NCBI RefSeq assembly: GCF_020085105.1
Contig: NC_058043.1
Coordinates: 17,288,167 to 17,352,166, forward strand
Reading direction: 5' to 3'
Source: Siniperca chuatsi
Taxonomy: Eukaryota; Chordata; Actinopteri; Centrarchiformes; Sinipercidae
DNA length: 64,000 nucleotides
Positions 1 to 11,686 of this stretch are shown here, piece by piece; position 1 is the stretch's first letter, and each line of letters opens with the position of its first letter. The position numbers were made by a program, and so were the translations under genes. The notes under the pieces were generated by a model. That model searched no databases. It was not told the origin of the DNA and was given only the letters and a program-made list of their open reading frames with translations.

Positions 1-949
1 AGCGGCGGTGGCCTGGCTCCGGCTGAGGGCCGGTGCTGCCTCCGAGCACCGGCGGCAATTTGTCCGTGGTTTGCCCCGAGAAAAGACGATGTTCAGGCCG
101 GATTTCCACTCACGACAGGCAATTCTTCTACAGCTGTTCATTGTGAAGTGCTGCTAGACAGTTCCCATTACCTTGGAGATACAAAAATATACTCCAGAGG
201 AAACGCGGAAGTTGTTTCAACGGCGCGTTAAACAACTTCCGGGCCGCACCTTTCAGAATAAAAACGAACAAATATTTTCCGCACAATAATAAAAAAAAAA
301 GCAAGAAAATACACAAATCCTACATTTTAATAGTTGTACCATAGAGTTGTACTCGTGATTTTGGAGACACCTAATTCGTTCAGTCAAATTAGTGCCATTT
401 TTTGACTTGTGGTTGTTAGAGACTGGATTAAACGTCACATAAAATTACCTGAATTTTTTGCTCGCATAACATATTTGTGAAGTCGCTCCAAAAACCGCAC
501 TTCCTACCGCACTACCTTCAGTACCAGATGTACATCAACAGCAGTGGATTATGCATGGGGCAACATTTTCCTGTCGTAGTGTGTCGTCATTTCCTTTTTC
601 TGGTACTCGGTGTGCTCGTTTCTTTCCCCGCCACTGCCAGATCTGTTGAAGCCACTGAATGTAATGGTGATTGGAAAACACCGCCCACCTGGTAGATAAT
701 GAGATTCAAACCGAGTGTATCGTCGTTACTCCAAGTTGCTCAATGGTTGCATGTCACACAGCATTTTTTTTTAATTGTTGTTTTTCTGAAAATGTGAGCA
801 TTTATTTGGCTTTCAGGGTCTTAAATGATATTACTTCATGCATTGCTCGACCAGCCAAACAGTCGTAATGACTCACAGGCTTCATTAAACCAGAAAAAGG
901 AGGGATCTGTATATATATATATATATATTGTTTTTTTTATTCGCTGCAG
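1..949. other. Left edge: GC-rich block, then spacer and wdr82 5' region
   Basis: The first 120 bases are GC- and CpG-rich, unlike the AT-rich sequence after them, and look like a promoter or the edge of an exon of a gene outside the window. Plus-strand frame 1 stays open from base 1 to a TAA at 226-228, but I recognise no protein in it and there is no clear splice donor. From about 280 to 949 I see no coding sequence. The stretch ends with a short (TA)n at about 910-929, a T run and the acceptor at 948-949 that opens the first coding exon of wdr82, so an upstream untranslated exon must lie somewhere in this interval. Confidence 0.4.
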
Positions 950-951
950 AC

Positions 952-3431
952 ATGAAGATCACAGACAGCGTGTTACGAAGTTTCAGGGTCGCCAGGACAT
1001 ATCAAGAAAATTCCCAGAAAGTCAACTGTGTGGACTTCAGCCCAAATGGCGAAAATGCAATATCAAGCAGCGACGACGACTGCATTGTGTTATATGACAT
1101 CCGGGAAGGAAAGTAAGTGGCCAATATTATTACATAAAAGACAAGTGGTAACTGTGTATTTAACTTTATGGCTAAACTCACATTGGAATGCATTTATGCC
1201 CAAAATATATGAAAATAAACACCAGTTTCCATATCTAAACTGCTCTCTGTGAAAGTGTTTTGGAAAGATGGCAGTGCAGGTGATCAAATGATTGACAGGT
1301 TTAAATATTCTGTCCTTTCTCAGACCACAAAGGACCCTGTTCAGCAAGAAGTATGGAGTAGACCTCATCCGCTACACACATGGAGATACCCAGACAGTGG
1401 TCTACAGCTCCAACAAACTGGATGGTAATAACGTCAGCTGTTGGTGCAAAGCACCAAACAAGATATAAAATAGAATTTAAATAAATGTGTTATACTCTGT
1501 TTTGGAAACTGAAGTGTGGTTTTGTGTCTTGTAGATACCATCCGATACCTGTCACTCACTGACAACAAGTACATTCGATATTTCCCAGGTCACACTGCAA
1601 GGTGAATAAAAAGCACCCACCTGGATCAGGATAGAAATGTAGTGTAATGTTCGTGGATGTAAACCTTAAAAGTTGAATATTTCTTTATTTCTATTACCTA
1701 TCTTATCCTAATATGCTGATAAAAATATGGAAAAATATATGTTCACATTTACACTCAATGTTTTACAAATACACAAATAAAGTTGTATTCTTAAAATGCA
1801 TTTCAGCATAAAGACTATTATAAATAGAATATTTACCTCTTTTACATCAGCCAGCTACCCAGTTCTCCACAGGCATCATTAAGTTTCACTTTGTCTTATC
1901 TGGTCTTTTCTTGTCTTATTTTACCTTTTCTAAAATGATGGTGTAGTCCTTAACGGTTAAAGTAAATTTGTTTCTTCTGTGACCTTTATTTCAGAGTTGT
2001 TGCTCTCTCCATGTCACCAGTGGATGATACGTTTATCTCAGGCTCGCTGGATAAGACAATCCGGATCTGGGACCTGCGCTCTCCAAACTGTCAAGTGAGT
2101 AGTCTGTGAACAGGCTGGAAAATGACACTTCCTCTGTTCTCTTACTCAAATGTGTAATTATGGCTACTGCTATAGCTGTTAGCGCTTTAGATCAGGACTT
2201 CCCAGATTACTGCACATCAAGGTGCTGTATATCAGAAGTCACCAAACCCCCTTTTAATAAGCTTTTGTCCTGTGACCACTGGGTGTCCCCAGACCTGCTT
2301 TAGGAACCACTGCTACACTTGGATCTTACCTCTCAGATGTAAAACTGGACCAACACACAGTAGCTAAAACACAATATTGTAAAATATTATACTGTAAACA
2401 AAGACTAAATGAAAGGAGAGACATTAATATGACACAAACACCAGTCATTAATTAGGAAGGCTGAAATATGGTGGTAAAATCCAGACTTCTCCCTCTTCTT
2501 CTTTGTATGTATTTGTGTGTATGTTTGTGTTTCAGGGTTTGACTAATCCACTGGGGAAACCTGTATGTTCCTTTGACCCTGATGGGCTGATATTTGCTGC
2601 AGGGGTGGAATCACAGGCCATTAAATTATACGACCTCCGTGCTTTTGACAAGGTAAAATGCAAATCAGTGTGTTAGTGGTTTGCATGAGTATGCTTGTAT
2701 GGACGGGGGAGTTGACCTTCATTGTTTTCTGTTATACTGTATTTAATCTTTCTGTGAAAAGGGTCCCTTTGCCTCCTTTGAGATGAGGTTTAATCGTGCC
2801 TGTGACTGGACTGGACTCAAATTCAGTAACGATGGGAAACAGATTCTCATCTCCACCAATGGAGGGATGATTCGCGTCCTGAATGCTTTCAATGGATCTG
2901 TGCTGCACACTTTTTCTGTAAGAGACATATACCTTGCCACAAACTTACTGAAAAACATCTGTCTGTATATTAGTACAATTACTTGAAGGTGTTTCCTATC
3001 TTTGGTCAAATTAAGGGCTACAACAACAGTAAAGGCGTCTCCCTGGAGGCCTGCTTCACTCCCGACTCGCAGTTTGTCATGATTGGTGAGCCTAAACACC
3101 TCCGTGTTATGTTTTGATCTCTTCCTGTAAGATCTGTGTTGAAATGTGTCTTGTCGTGCAGGCTCAGAGGATGGGAGAGTCCATGTTTGGAGCACTGAGA
3201 GTGGGATGAAGGTGGCTGTGCTGGATGGGAAACATCCAGGACCCATCAACACTCTGCAGTTTAACCCCAGATACATGACGTTTGCTAGTGCCTGCACTAA
3301 CATGGTGAGATCAGACACATCTCATGTACAGTAGCTGCTGGACAATCTGCTGTGAACAGAGTGCTCATTCGTAATTTCTTCTTCTCTACTCTTAACAGAC
3401 ATTTTGGCTCCCGTGTGTTGATGACTCATAG
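952..3431 (+). CDS. wdr82: WDR82-like WD40 protein (Set1/COMPASS and PNUTS complex subunit)
   Basis: Nine coding exons: 952-1112, 1324-1424, 1535-1601, 1995-2094, 2536-2652, 2762-2917, 3016-3085, 3162-3304 and 3399-3431. All junctions are in frame and give 315 aa against 313 in human WDR82. The start [14 protein letters not shown] aligns with the family N-terminus and follows an acceptor by two bases. WD40 blades are evident, for example [18 protein letters not shown] and [11 protein letters not shown]. In the family this beta-propeller tethers SETD1A/B to Ser5-phosphorylated RNA polymerase II and also joins the PNUTS-PP1 termination complex. Compared from memory with human WDR82, substitutions are scattered through all blades, about one residue in five. 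That is high for a protein normally almost invariant in vertebrates, so it may be a diverged teleost duplicate rather than the main wdr82. The family call is secure; the orthology is less so. Confidence 0.93.
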
Positions 3432-3766
3432 AGGGATGTTGCCAAAGTGAGTCCTCTAAACACATCACAGTGATGTGGGATACCGTCATGTGTTGGACTG
3501 CCCTTCTTGTCCTGATAAGAACCTCATGGAACTAATGATTATTAATTATCGGAGAAAAAAACATTTTTTAATACTTTACATTAAACTTTTTACCTGCAGT
3601 ATTTTTTTAAACTGATGCAGCTGTGACAAAATCCCACATACCTCCTGTTAAAAGTAGTTTTTTACACAATTCAGGTACATTACATTAATATTTTACCCTA
3701 TATCTTGATATACATGTATAATTTAACTGATTAATAATCAGTGTTTTTATTGTTTAAATATTTGAT

Positions 3767-3772
3767 AATAAA
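3767..3772 (+). terminator. Candidate polyadenylation signal of wdr82-like gene
   Basis: AATAAA lies about 335 bases after the stop codon and is the first good signal on this strand. It is followed by a T-rich stretch at about 3799-3816. Confidence 0.5.
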
Positions 3773-3866
3773 CAGTTTTAGATGAAAATAAGAACTACTG
3801 TTTTTTTTTCCTTTTTTTGACATCCTTACTTTTATCATACATCAGATAAATCTTGATGTACAGTAC

Positions 3867-4218
3867 TAGGGCTCTAGCTAATGATTATTTTCATTACTGA
3901 AAATCTGACAGGTACTTTTTTCAATTAATCGTTTGATTTATAAAATGTCAGAGAATGGTGAAAAATGTGAATCACAATTTCCTGAAGCCCAACGTGACTT
4001 CTTTCTATCCCTTGTTTCGTCCGACCGACAGTCTAAAACCCAAAGATATTTAGTTTACTATAGCAGACAAAGAAAAGCAGCAAATCCTCACAGTTCAGAA
4101 GCTGTAACTAGGTTGTGTTATTAGGTTAGTAAGTTTGGTCATTTTTGCTTGAAAAATGACAAACTATTAATTAATTAGTTTCTGTCGATTGACTCATCAA
4201 TTGATTGTTTCAGCTTTA
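3867..4218. mobile_element. hAT-like MITE, copy 1
   Basis: The copy has degenerate terminal inverted repeats (TAGGGCTCTAGC at the left, ending in CAGCTTTA). Near-matching 8-bp flanks, TACAGTAC at 3859-3866 and AACAGTAC at 4219-4226, read as a hAT-type target-site duplication. The interior (AATCGTTTGATTTATAAAATG and onward) matches the other copies at 22828, 23308 and 60465. It has no coding capacity. Confidence 0.7.
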
Positions 4219-5585
4219 AACAGTACCAATAAGTGGGCACATTTACTAAGAAAATTTAGATTTTTCACAATTTCTTCAATACAAAAATGATTGAAATTGA
4301 CAGATTGGTTGATATTAATAAGATTCTACAAGTTGCCCATTGTATGTGAATATTTACAACCTTAAACACAGTGAATAATACTGTCTTTATAAATGTGTCT
4401 TTTTTAGATAATTATAGAATTTGTATATTGGTGGTTGTCACAACAGTGACACTTACATGAGCTGACTTAACTGATGCAAACAGAAGTTCACTCAGTGAGT
4501 AAACCAATCTGTGAAGCGTGAGAGAAGCCCAGGCAGTTTTAATCAATTTGATGAATGGGTGTTTTTGTTGTTCTTTTTTTTTTTGTGCACATAAAGTGTG
4601 TCTTCCTGAAGTAAGGGGAGGGGGGTTCTGTTGAATTATATATAGATGCTTGGGTTGTGTACTCACCACTGAGTGAATAATGTATGATCCCATCACAGGT
4701 AACCTCACAGGTACACACTTATCTTTCTCTCACATACCTCTGCGTGTGTGGAAGGAGAGACAGAGAAATGAGGTGTGATAGTATTTGGCTCTCCCATTCT
4801 TACATTTTTCACCCTGATCACTCTACTCTGTGTGTGTGTGTGTTACCTTAATGAGTTTATGTTTTTGTTTTCCAGTAATGGATCCATTAGTACTGACTGT
4901 ACAGGAGCCAACTCATCTAGTGTACACACAAGTCACCTGGAGCTCTTTACCTAATAGCGTGCAGAGGTACCTTCCCTATTCTCTCAAAATATATGAGACC
5001 CCATTCTTGGTCCATTGGACAAAGCAGTCAGATTCTTGCTTGGTGTCACATTTCTGTGACCAGGTGGCTGGAATTTGAGATCATGCAGTCGCGTCTGCGT
5101 GAGCTGACCGGCCACTCTATGTGAATGAGTGATAAAATGTTGTTACATGTGGCGCGCTGACAGCATCTGAAAACACTGTACTGACCACTGATGTCATGAG
5201 TGGTGGATTTTCTACATAGCCTGGTTTCCCCCTTCACACGCACAGTACAGTACAGGACAGTATGTGACTTGGGAGAGGCTCCCCCACAGAGACTTTTGAA
5301 GTTGTGGTCATCGATACGCAAAGAGTTTTAGATCAGTGGTTAGGGTGGCATATCCACTGACAGGCACGTTATTACTCATCAGCCACAGTTCCGCAGATTG
5401 TATTTCAAGTGTTAGGAATCTCCAGAGTCACTCTCAAGGCGTTCATATCACTGGTGCGCGTGGGTCCATCTGTCTGCCATCAGTGTAGAAGCAGCTCACC
5501 TGCTGAGCAAGAAGATCGAGGACACAGACACTTGGTCCTTCTTGCATGAGAAGAGTGTGAAGCTGTGAAAACTGACTGCCAAAAG
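4219..5585. other. Intergenic region and presumed twf2 promoter/5' UTR
   Basis: No coding exon was recognised between wdr82 and the twf2 start. A TATATATA-like stretch lies near 4639 and a short (TG)n near 4830. The last 150-200 bases before the twf2 ATG are mixed in composition and probably hold its 5' UTR. Confidence 0.35.
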
Positions 5586-8500
5586 ATGTCACACCAAACT
5601 GGAATTAACGGTAAGTTCGTTTTTTAAAGGAAAATTCTGTACATTTTCTTAAAGCAGGGTGTTTTTGTGTATTAGTATAGTTTTCTCAAAATTCAGTTTA
5701 GTTACTTTTTTAATTTTCTTTTTAGCTTTTGAGCTGTGCCATGGCATGTAAATGTATCCTCACAATCTCTCTGATAATATCCTAAAAAAAAAGAGGGCTT
5801 GTAAGATCATCTTAAAGTGGTCCCTTAACTTCATTCTCTTGGTAAAACCGTTGTGGATATACATAATTGTGGACTGTAAAGAATCAGAATCAACTTTATT
5901 GGCCAAGTATGTGCACACATACAAATAAACTCCAGTTTTAAGAACAATTTACAGGAAGATAGAAGTAGACATACAGTTAAACCAAAACCAACAAGCTGAA
6001 CAAAGAATAAACATAGAACTATTATGTATATACAAGTAGGTGAAAAATAGATGCGTAGTAAATATGTATAAAAAACAATAATGACCAACAACATACAGTG
6101 TCTATACAAGTCAACTGTTTCTGTAAATTGTAAATAAGAATACAATAGTGCAAGGGTGCAGATGTGTAAAGGCTACAGATCGTAAGCCTGTATACAAGTG
6201 ATTCCCAATTAAAATGTCTTCTGTGTTGTGACACAAGTAATCGTGATTTTTAGCTCCTACAGGCGTTTATGGATAGTTTAAGAGCTACGTATATACAGTA
6301 CGTGTGTTATGGCATTTGGTAATTGGAGCGTAGGTGGACGGGTTGGCAGAAGCGTACCTCTCTCACCTTTCTCACCTGATCTTACATCATTTATGAGACC
6401 GCTGTGTTTGGTAACCATGGTGAGAGAGAAGGAGGGAGTACAATAAAAAGCTAAATCTAGTTTTCAGTACCAAACTTCCATTCATGGGTTTGAAAACTGG
6501 GGAAGAATGACGTTGTTTTATCCCTCAGACTCAAATTTCTCAGTGGTTCTTTGGTACATATGTTTCCTGTCTGAGTCACTTTAGGTGATGGTGTGACTAT
6601 CTGGCAGCGGAACAAATTTTCTCCCTGAAGTGGAGTCTCAGGTTCTTACCTACCCAACTCTGTCTCACTTGCTTTCAACCCCCCATCCTCAGTTTTGACT
6701 TGTCTGTCTTATATCTGGTTACTTTAGCAACATCTGAGCTGAAAGAGTTTCTGGCCCGAGCGAGGGGAGGTGCCATCAGAATAATGAAGATAGTCATCAG
6801 GAATGGTAAACATGAGATGTTTCTTGTATTCGGAAAGATTTGACACAAGTGAGCTTTCAGTTGACTTGTTCTAAATCCTGAGATGAGTTTGCTGATACAC
6901 GTTTTTTTGTCTTCAGAGGAGCTGGTGCTAGATTCATACAGAGAGCCAGCACAGAGCTGGGACAAGGACTACGATCAGTTCCTGCTTCCTCTGCTCACGC
7001 CTCAGGAACCCTGCTACATCCTCTACCGTCTGGACTCCCAGAATGCACAGGGACACGAGTGGCTCTTCATCGCCTGGTCACCTGACCAATCGCCAGTATG
7101 TCTGGAGCGGCTGATTGACGTGTTGTCACTGATCAGCTGTACTTTCAAATGTATTCAAAGTCTGCAACCAAAATTATTGCATTTAAAAATAAAACAAAAA
7201 CTACATGTCTGAAGGCAAAAATAATGTAAACACAGGTTTAGGCTGAGATTGTCATCGTTATTATTGAAAAATAGTAACAATAACCACAATTGAAAAAATA
7301 CTTACATTTTAAAAAAGGCTGTATGATTTATTGTTTATATGGTATTACACAGGACCTGCCTTAAACACTTTCGCCATATGTGTTCGGTAGTTATGTCATT
7401 CCACCTTTAAACCTACAAAAAATTACTAAAACAGATCAGAAACTAAATAAAAACTCAACTGAAACAAAGCATGTACAATACAAAACACCATTTTGTCTAT
7501 GAGTAAACAATCAAGTTTTAAGGCATGTAAAAGTACGCCACTTTAAATAATAATGTGTGTCTGATATAGTTTTTCCACAAAAAGTTCAAATAACTAGTTC
7601 AAAATTATTGAAATTCTATCTACTTCTTCTCCCTCATTGAAAAACACAGAATCCATGAACATGCAAATATTGTTCAATTCAGAAGTTTAACTTCTGGACA
7701 CAAGATGTCTCCTACTTCAGTGAAATTCTCAGTGTATGACCTGGAGGTTTCAGGTTTCCACATCACACTACATAAGTTGCAGACTGGATATTGGACGTCT
7801 TAAAATCATATTTAAGGCGAGCACAGAGAAACTTTCCCCCTTCAGCAGATGGATGTAAAAAAAATGGATGTCTTCTAGTGTCAAACGCTGCACTTTCTGC
7901 ACAGTGAAGCTCAAACATCCAAATGAAGTAACAATAAGCAAAACACATTTTTGAGTTCAGGGGGCTTTAAAAACTACCAAACCCTCACTCAACACACAAA
8001 AAAATTCTGAAACCAAGACCAGAATATAGAAATCCAAACTTATACAAAATCAGAAACCATAATAACCACGGTTAACGTTCATTATATCCTCCTGTCTGTC
8101 CCGGCACCCGTCAGGTGAGGCAGAAGATGGTGTATGCAGCCACCCGTGCCACACTGAAGAAAGAGTTTGGAGGAGGTCACATTAAAGATGAAATGTTTGG
8201 CACAGTGGAGGTTAGTAAAATCCCTCCAGCATGACATCAGCAAATCTTCAACTGCTGGTGATTGAAGTAAACACCCTATTTGTGTGCCTGTTTGCAGGAT
8301 GACCTGTGCTTCCAGGGATACCTGCGACAAATGTCCTCCTGCTCCTGCCCGGCTCCACTCACAGCAGCAGAGCAGGAATTACAACGAATTAAAGTCACAG
8401 AGGTAAAGTTTAAACAATACACTGTCACTGTACTATAACATGAAACGCATATTTAATGTGTTATGTACATTACGTGTACTCAACCTTGTATGCTTTCCTG

Positions 8501-9870
8501 CAGGATAAGGTTGTATGGGTATGTAGATTTTCCTTCTAATACAAATTCAGCTGTGTCTGCATGAAGAAGAGAGAGGAGGACAGATTTTAAAACTGTCTCT
8601 TATGTCCACAGGATGAACATAGACGAATTGGGACTCCAACAGCACGAGCGAGGGTTTGTTACAGTCTTTTTGACTGGCATTTCATTTTCTGTCATGTGTT
8701 CGGACATATCAGCACTGAGTTTTCTATGTTTTTGGGGGGCTTTGTTTTTATCCTGCAGGTTACAATGGAGTTTGGCTTAGACAAAAGGGCACAGACTCTT
8801 CAAGGTCTTGCATTCCCGCTACAAGAAGAGGCCAAACGAGCTCTGCACCAACTCAAGCAGAGACGCATCAACTACATACAGCTGGTGAGCCCGGACAGAA
8901 AACCTTTATTACTAATTACATAGCGTGCAACATTTAACATATTCCCTGTACAAAAAAAACAAGCTGTCTATTTTTGAAATAAACTGTGTATCAGTGTTTG
9001 TCAGTAAAATTAGCTGTGCCTGACTTGACCCCTGAACAAAGCTTGTTTGTATATGTTGTGTTGCAGCGGCTGGATGTAGAGAAAGAGACCATTGAGCTGG
9101 TTCACACCAAACCTACAGAGACCCATGAGCTTCCCTACAGGGTTCCCACAGATTCTCCCAGATACCACTTCTTCATCTTCAAACATTCCCACCAGGGCCA
9201 GCGGCAGGAGGCGCTGGGTCAGTTCACAGTCTCACTATAGTTCTGTCATTTTGCTTTCTATTTTCATGACACTGGAGGGAGCTCCATGGGAAGTATACAG
9301 AAATTCTGATTTATCTAAAGTAAAGAGCTTTTAACAGCTAATAATCTGATCCAGTGAATTAACAAATATCTGCTGCTTAAGTGACAACATCATATGTCTT
9401 CCAGTGTTCATATATTCGATGCCTGGGTACAGCTGTAGTATCAAGGAACGGATGTTGTATTCCAGCTGTAAGAACAGGCTACTGGATGAGGTGGAGAGAG
9501 AATACCAGCTGGAGGTCACCAAAAAGGTACAGGTCACCCAAATCGCCCACAAATAAAATAATAAACAGTGAACAAGGTCACCATAATTTATTTATGAACT
9601 ATTGAAGGTTATCGATTATGATAATAATGAATGTTGTAGTTCAGTGGTCATCATATTGAAAAGAGTAGCCATTATTTTCTGAGTGTTATTCTGTGTGTGT
9701 AGATGGAGATAGACAATGGCGACGGCCTGACAGAAGACTTCCTGTATGAGGAGGTCCACCCGATGGAGCACACCTTAAAGCAGGCCTTTGCCAAGCCCCG
9801 CGGACCAGGAGGGAAGAGGGGCAACAAACGCCTCATCAAGGGTGAAGGGGAGAACGGGGAAGAAAGTTAG
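5586..9870 (+). CDS. twf2: Twinfilin-2 (actin monomer-binding, two ADF-H domains)
   Basis: Coding exons: 5586-5610, 6728-6805, 6917-7095, 8115-8210, 8298-8402, optional 8612-8653, 8759-8884, 9067-9217, 9405-9526 and 9703-9870. Without the 42-bp optional exon the protein is 349 aa, the same as I recall for human TWF2; with it, 363 aa. It starts MSHQTGINA, as fish twinfilin-2 does. The first ADF-H domain spans about residues 4-139 (ends in the [18 protein letters not shown] region) and the second about 175-313 (contains [10 protein letters not shown] and [20 protein letters not shown]). The basic tail [14 protein letters not shown] fits capping-protein and phosphoinositide binding. The family sequesters ADP-G-actin, caps filament ends and binds capping protein. 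Intron 1 carries a retroposon tail. Orthology to twf2 rather than twf1 rests on the tail and the linker. Confidence 0.96.
5880..6190 (-). mobile_element. Non-LTR retroposon 3' end in twf2 intron 1
   Basis: The left edge reads AGAATCAGAATCAACTTTAT, the reverse complement of the ATAAAGTTGATTCTGATTCT tail that ends many fish LINE/SINE copies. The element therefore lies in minus orientation and its 3' end is at the left. The rest is AT-rich and non-coding. The right boundary is approximate. Confidence 0.55.
8612..8653 (+). other. Candidate in-frame cassette exon in the twf2 linker
   Basis: These 42 bases are bounded by a CAG acceptor and a GTTTGT donor. They encode [14 protein letters not shown] with no stop and sit in phase 0 between two phase-0 exons, so inclusion or skipping both preserve frame. 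The insert falls in the linker between the two ADF-H domains. Skipping gives the canonical family length. Whether it is used cannot be seen from DNA. Confidence 0.55.
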
Positions 9871-10299
9871 ACATTATACACACACATAAGACATTATACA
9901 CAAGCAAACCCACACGATATCTATGAATTGACTTGCTATTTGACTTTTAGCTTCTAGCCATTTCTTTACTTTACAGACATACATTTCACACTGAAAAGGG
10001 GGAAAAATAGATCCACCATAAAGCAGAAATCAGATATATTTTCCTGCAGTGAAAGAAAGTTCATGAATGTGAAAATGTTTATGAAAGTGATAGCTAAGAC
10101 TCTAAATTATCTTAAAAATACACTTACGGAGCTACTTTGTTTACAAGAGCACTGTTGGTAGTTTGAGTCTAACCAGGGTGATTGGCTGATATGTGGACAC
10201 ATCTTTTGGTTTATCAAAATTCAATTTCATTGTACATGAAAACGTGTTAAAGTCAAGATAAAGTGTCAGTATTTTAAGGAAGATAATTATAATATGAAA

Positions 10300-10690
10300 A
10301 AATATGACATTTGGGGAAATACAGTTATTTGCTGTCTTGCTCAGAGTTAGATGAGAAGATTGATACTACTCTAAGATCTCTAAGATTGGTTCAATAATAA
10401 GCTATAGTCAGCAGGTGGTTAGCTTAGCTTAGCATAAATACTGGAAACAGCTAGCCTGGCTCTGTCCAAAGGTAACAAAATCTACCTACCAGCACTTCTA
10501 AAGCTCGCTAACTAACATCTTATAGCTCGTATGTTTAATCCATACAAATAATAATATTGTAAAATAAATGTAAAAACAACAACTTGCAGTGTTACAGGGG
10601 GTTATGTGCCGGACTATTTTTGGGGGAACGTAGGGAATTCCTGGAGTCTTGTTGTGCCTGTGAGGTTGCCAGGCAACCAGCGGAGACTTC
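10300..10690. mobile_element. Fish MITE family with GGGAAATA end, copy 1
   Basis: It contains the series GGGGAAATACAGTTATTTGC, GTTAGCTTAGCTTAGCATAA and GCTAGCCTGGCTCTGTCCAA, which also appears, more eroded, at 42606-42950 inside nckipsd. I recognise it as a common percomorph interspersed repeat. It lies downstream of the twf2 stop, probably within its 3' UTR if the polyadenylation site at 11096 is used. Confidence 0.6.
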
Positions 10691-11095
10691 AGATGTTAAA
10701 GGGTTAAAATGATTTTTATATATCACAGTCATGTTGATTTACATTTGCCAATCACTGTTACTGTAAGTTGAAAGCAACATTTCCCATCTGATTTGCCTTC
10801 TCCTTACTCTGCTCTTCACTTCAGGAAATTATTATAGTTGTTTCATTTATTTGATCCCTTCGCTAATACTGATTCAGCTATTCACAATCATTGGGAAATG
10901 GCTATGTGATTTCTGTTTTAGGGTGGATTCTCTTTATGTTGCCTAGATATAGGCAGCCTATGCTGTGCCCATAGTTCACTCATCACCACATGCAAATTCA
11001 TCCACATCACATTTACAGTTGCCTTTGCCTTCTTCAGTCACCTGAGCAAGGTTTGACTGCACTCAGCTGAAGGCTGTTGTTTTACATGGTCCTAC

Positions 11096-11101
11096 AATAA
11101 A
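11096..11101 (+). terminator. Candidate twf2 polyadenylation signal
   Basis: AATAAA followed by a TG-rich stretch (TGTTTGTGTCC and then a long (TG)n) would end a twf2 3' UTR of about 1.2 kb. It is the best plus-strand signal before the cish promoter. Confidence 0.45.
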
Positions 11102-11155
11102 ATATTTTCTTTATTTTCTAGTGTTTGTGTCCTCATTTCTCTCTCTATCTCTCTG

Positions 11156-11158
<3 letters not shown>

Positions 11159-11213
<55 letters not shown>
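11159..11213. repeat. (TG)n microsatellite
   Basis: About 27 uninterrupted TG units lie just downstream of the candidate twf2 polyadenylation signal. Confidence 0.95.
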
Positions 11214-11214
<1 letters not shown>

Positions 11215-11572
11215 TATCCTAAAGTCATGCAGGCCAGCAATTAGTTGTGTGTGTTTTACAATCGTTGTACATGGGAACTGTGGGGTGGGTGATGATGAAC
11301 CTTGACTTTGACAAGGCATACTGACTTCTAACATGATCCGGGTCTGTTAATTTCCAACAAATCAACTATACTATAGTTGATTTGATTATACCACACAGGT
11401 ATTTTTTCTTCATGATAATATAACAAGAAATAAGCACTGGCTGAAAGGTTATTGTTCAAAGCATGATGGGGAACGAGTGACTCCTTTTCTTCACAAAAAG
11501 TTGCCTATTTAAAGCAACATCCTTGCATCTTATTTTGAAAGCCGTGCAGGAAGTGATGTGTGTTGACAGAGA

Positions 11573-11598
11573 GTGTGTGTGTGTGTGTGTGTGTGTGG
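11573..11598. repeat. (GT)n microsatellite in the cish upstream region
   Basis: Roughly 12 GT units lie about 65 bases upstream of the tandem STAT-type sites. Confidence 0.85.
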
Positions 11599-11663
11599 AC
11601 GGAGCGCAGGGAAGCTGCTGGCAGCAACTTGTCTGTCACTGCGGGCGCTGAAACACGAAACCT

Positions 11664-11686
11664 TTCTCGGAAACCGATTCCTGGAA
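11664..11686 (+). promoter_or_regulatory. Tandem STAT (GAS) sites upstream of cish
   Basis: Two perfect TTCN3GAA palindromes, TTCTCGGAA at 11664-11672 and TTCCTGGAA at 11678-11686, are separated by five bases. CISH is a classical STAT5 target whose mammalian promoter carries paired sites of this kind, and close tandem spacing favours STAT5 tetramers. A TATA-like GAATAAAG lies about 50 bases downstream (near 11737), so these would be promoter-proximal. The motifs are seen directly; STAT5 use is inferred. Confidence 0.7.

Noticed and set aside
1-228. Start of a glycerate kinase (GLYCTK) exon, suggested by a GGGLA stretch and by human synteny next to WDR82
   Set aside because: The resemblance is limited to five residues and the following translation does not match the family.
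2743-3318. 191-residue minus-strand open frame
   Set aside because: It runs antisense across three wdr82 exons and their introns, while the sense strand clearly encodes WD40 repeats.
5330-5400. tRNA-like segment (AGATCAGTGGTTAGGGTGGC)
   Set aside because: The A-box resemblance is partial and no cloverleaf can be drawn by eye.
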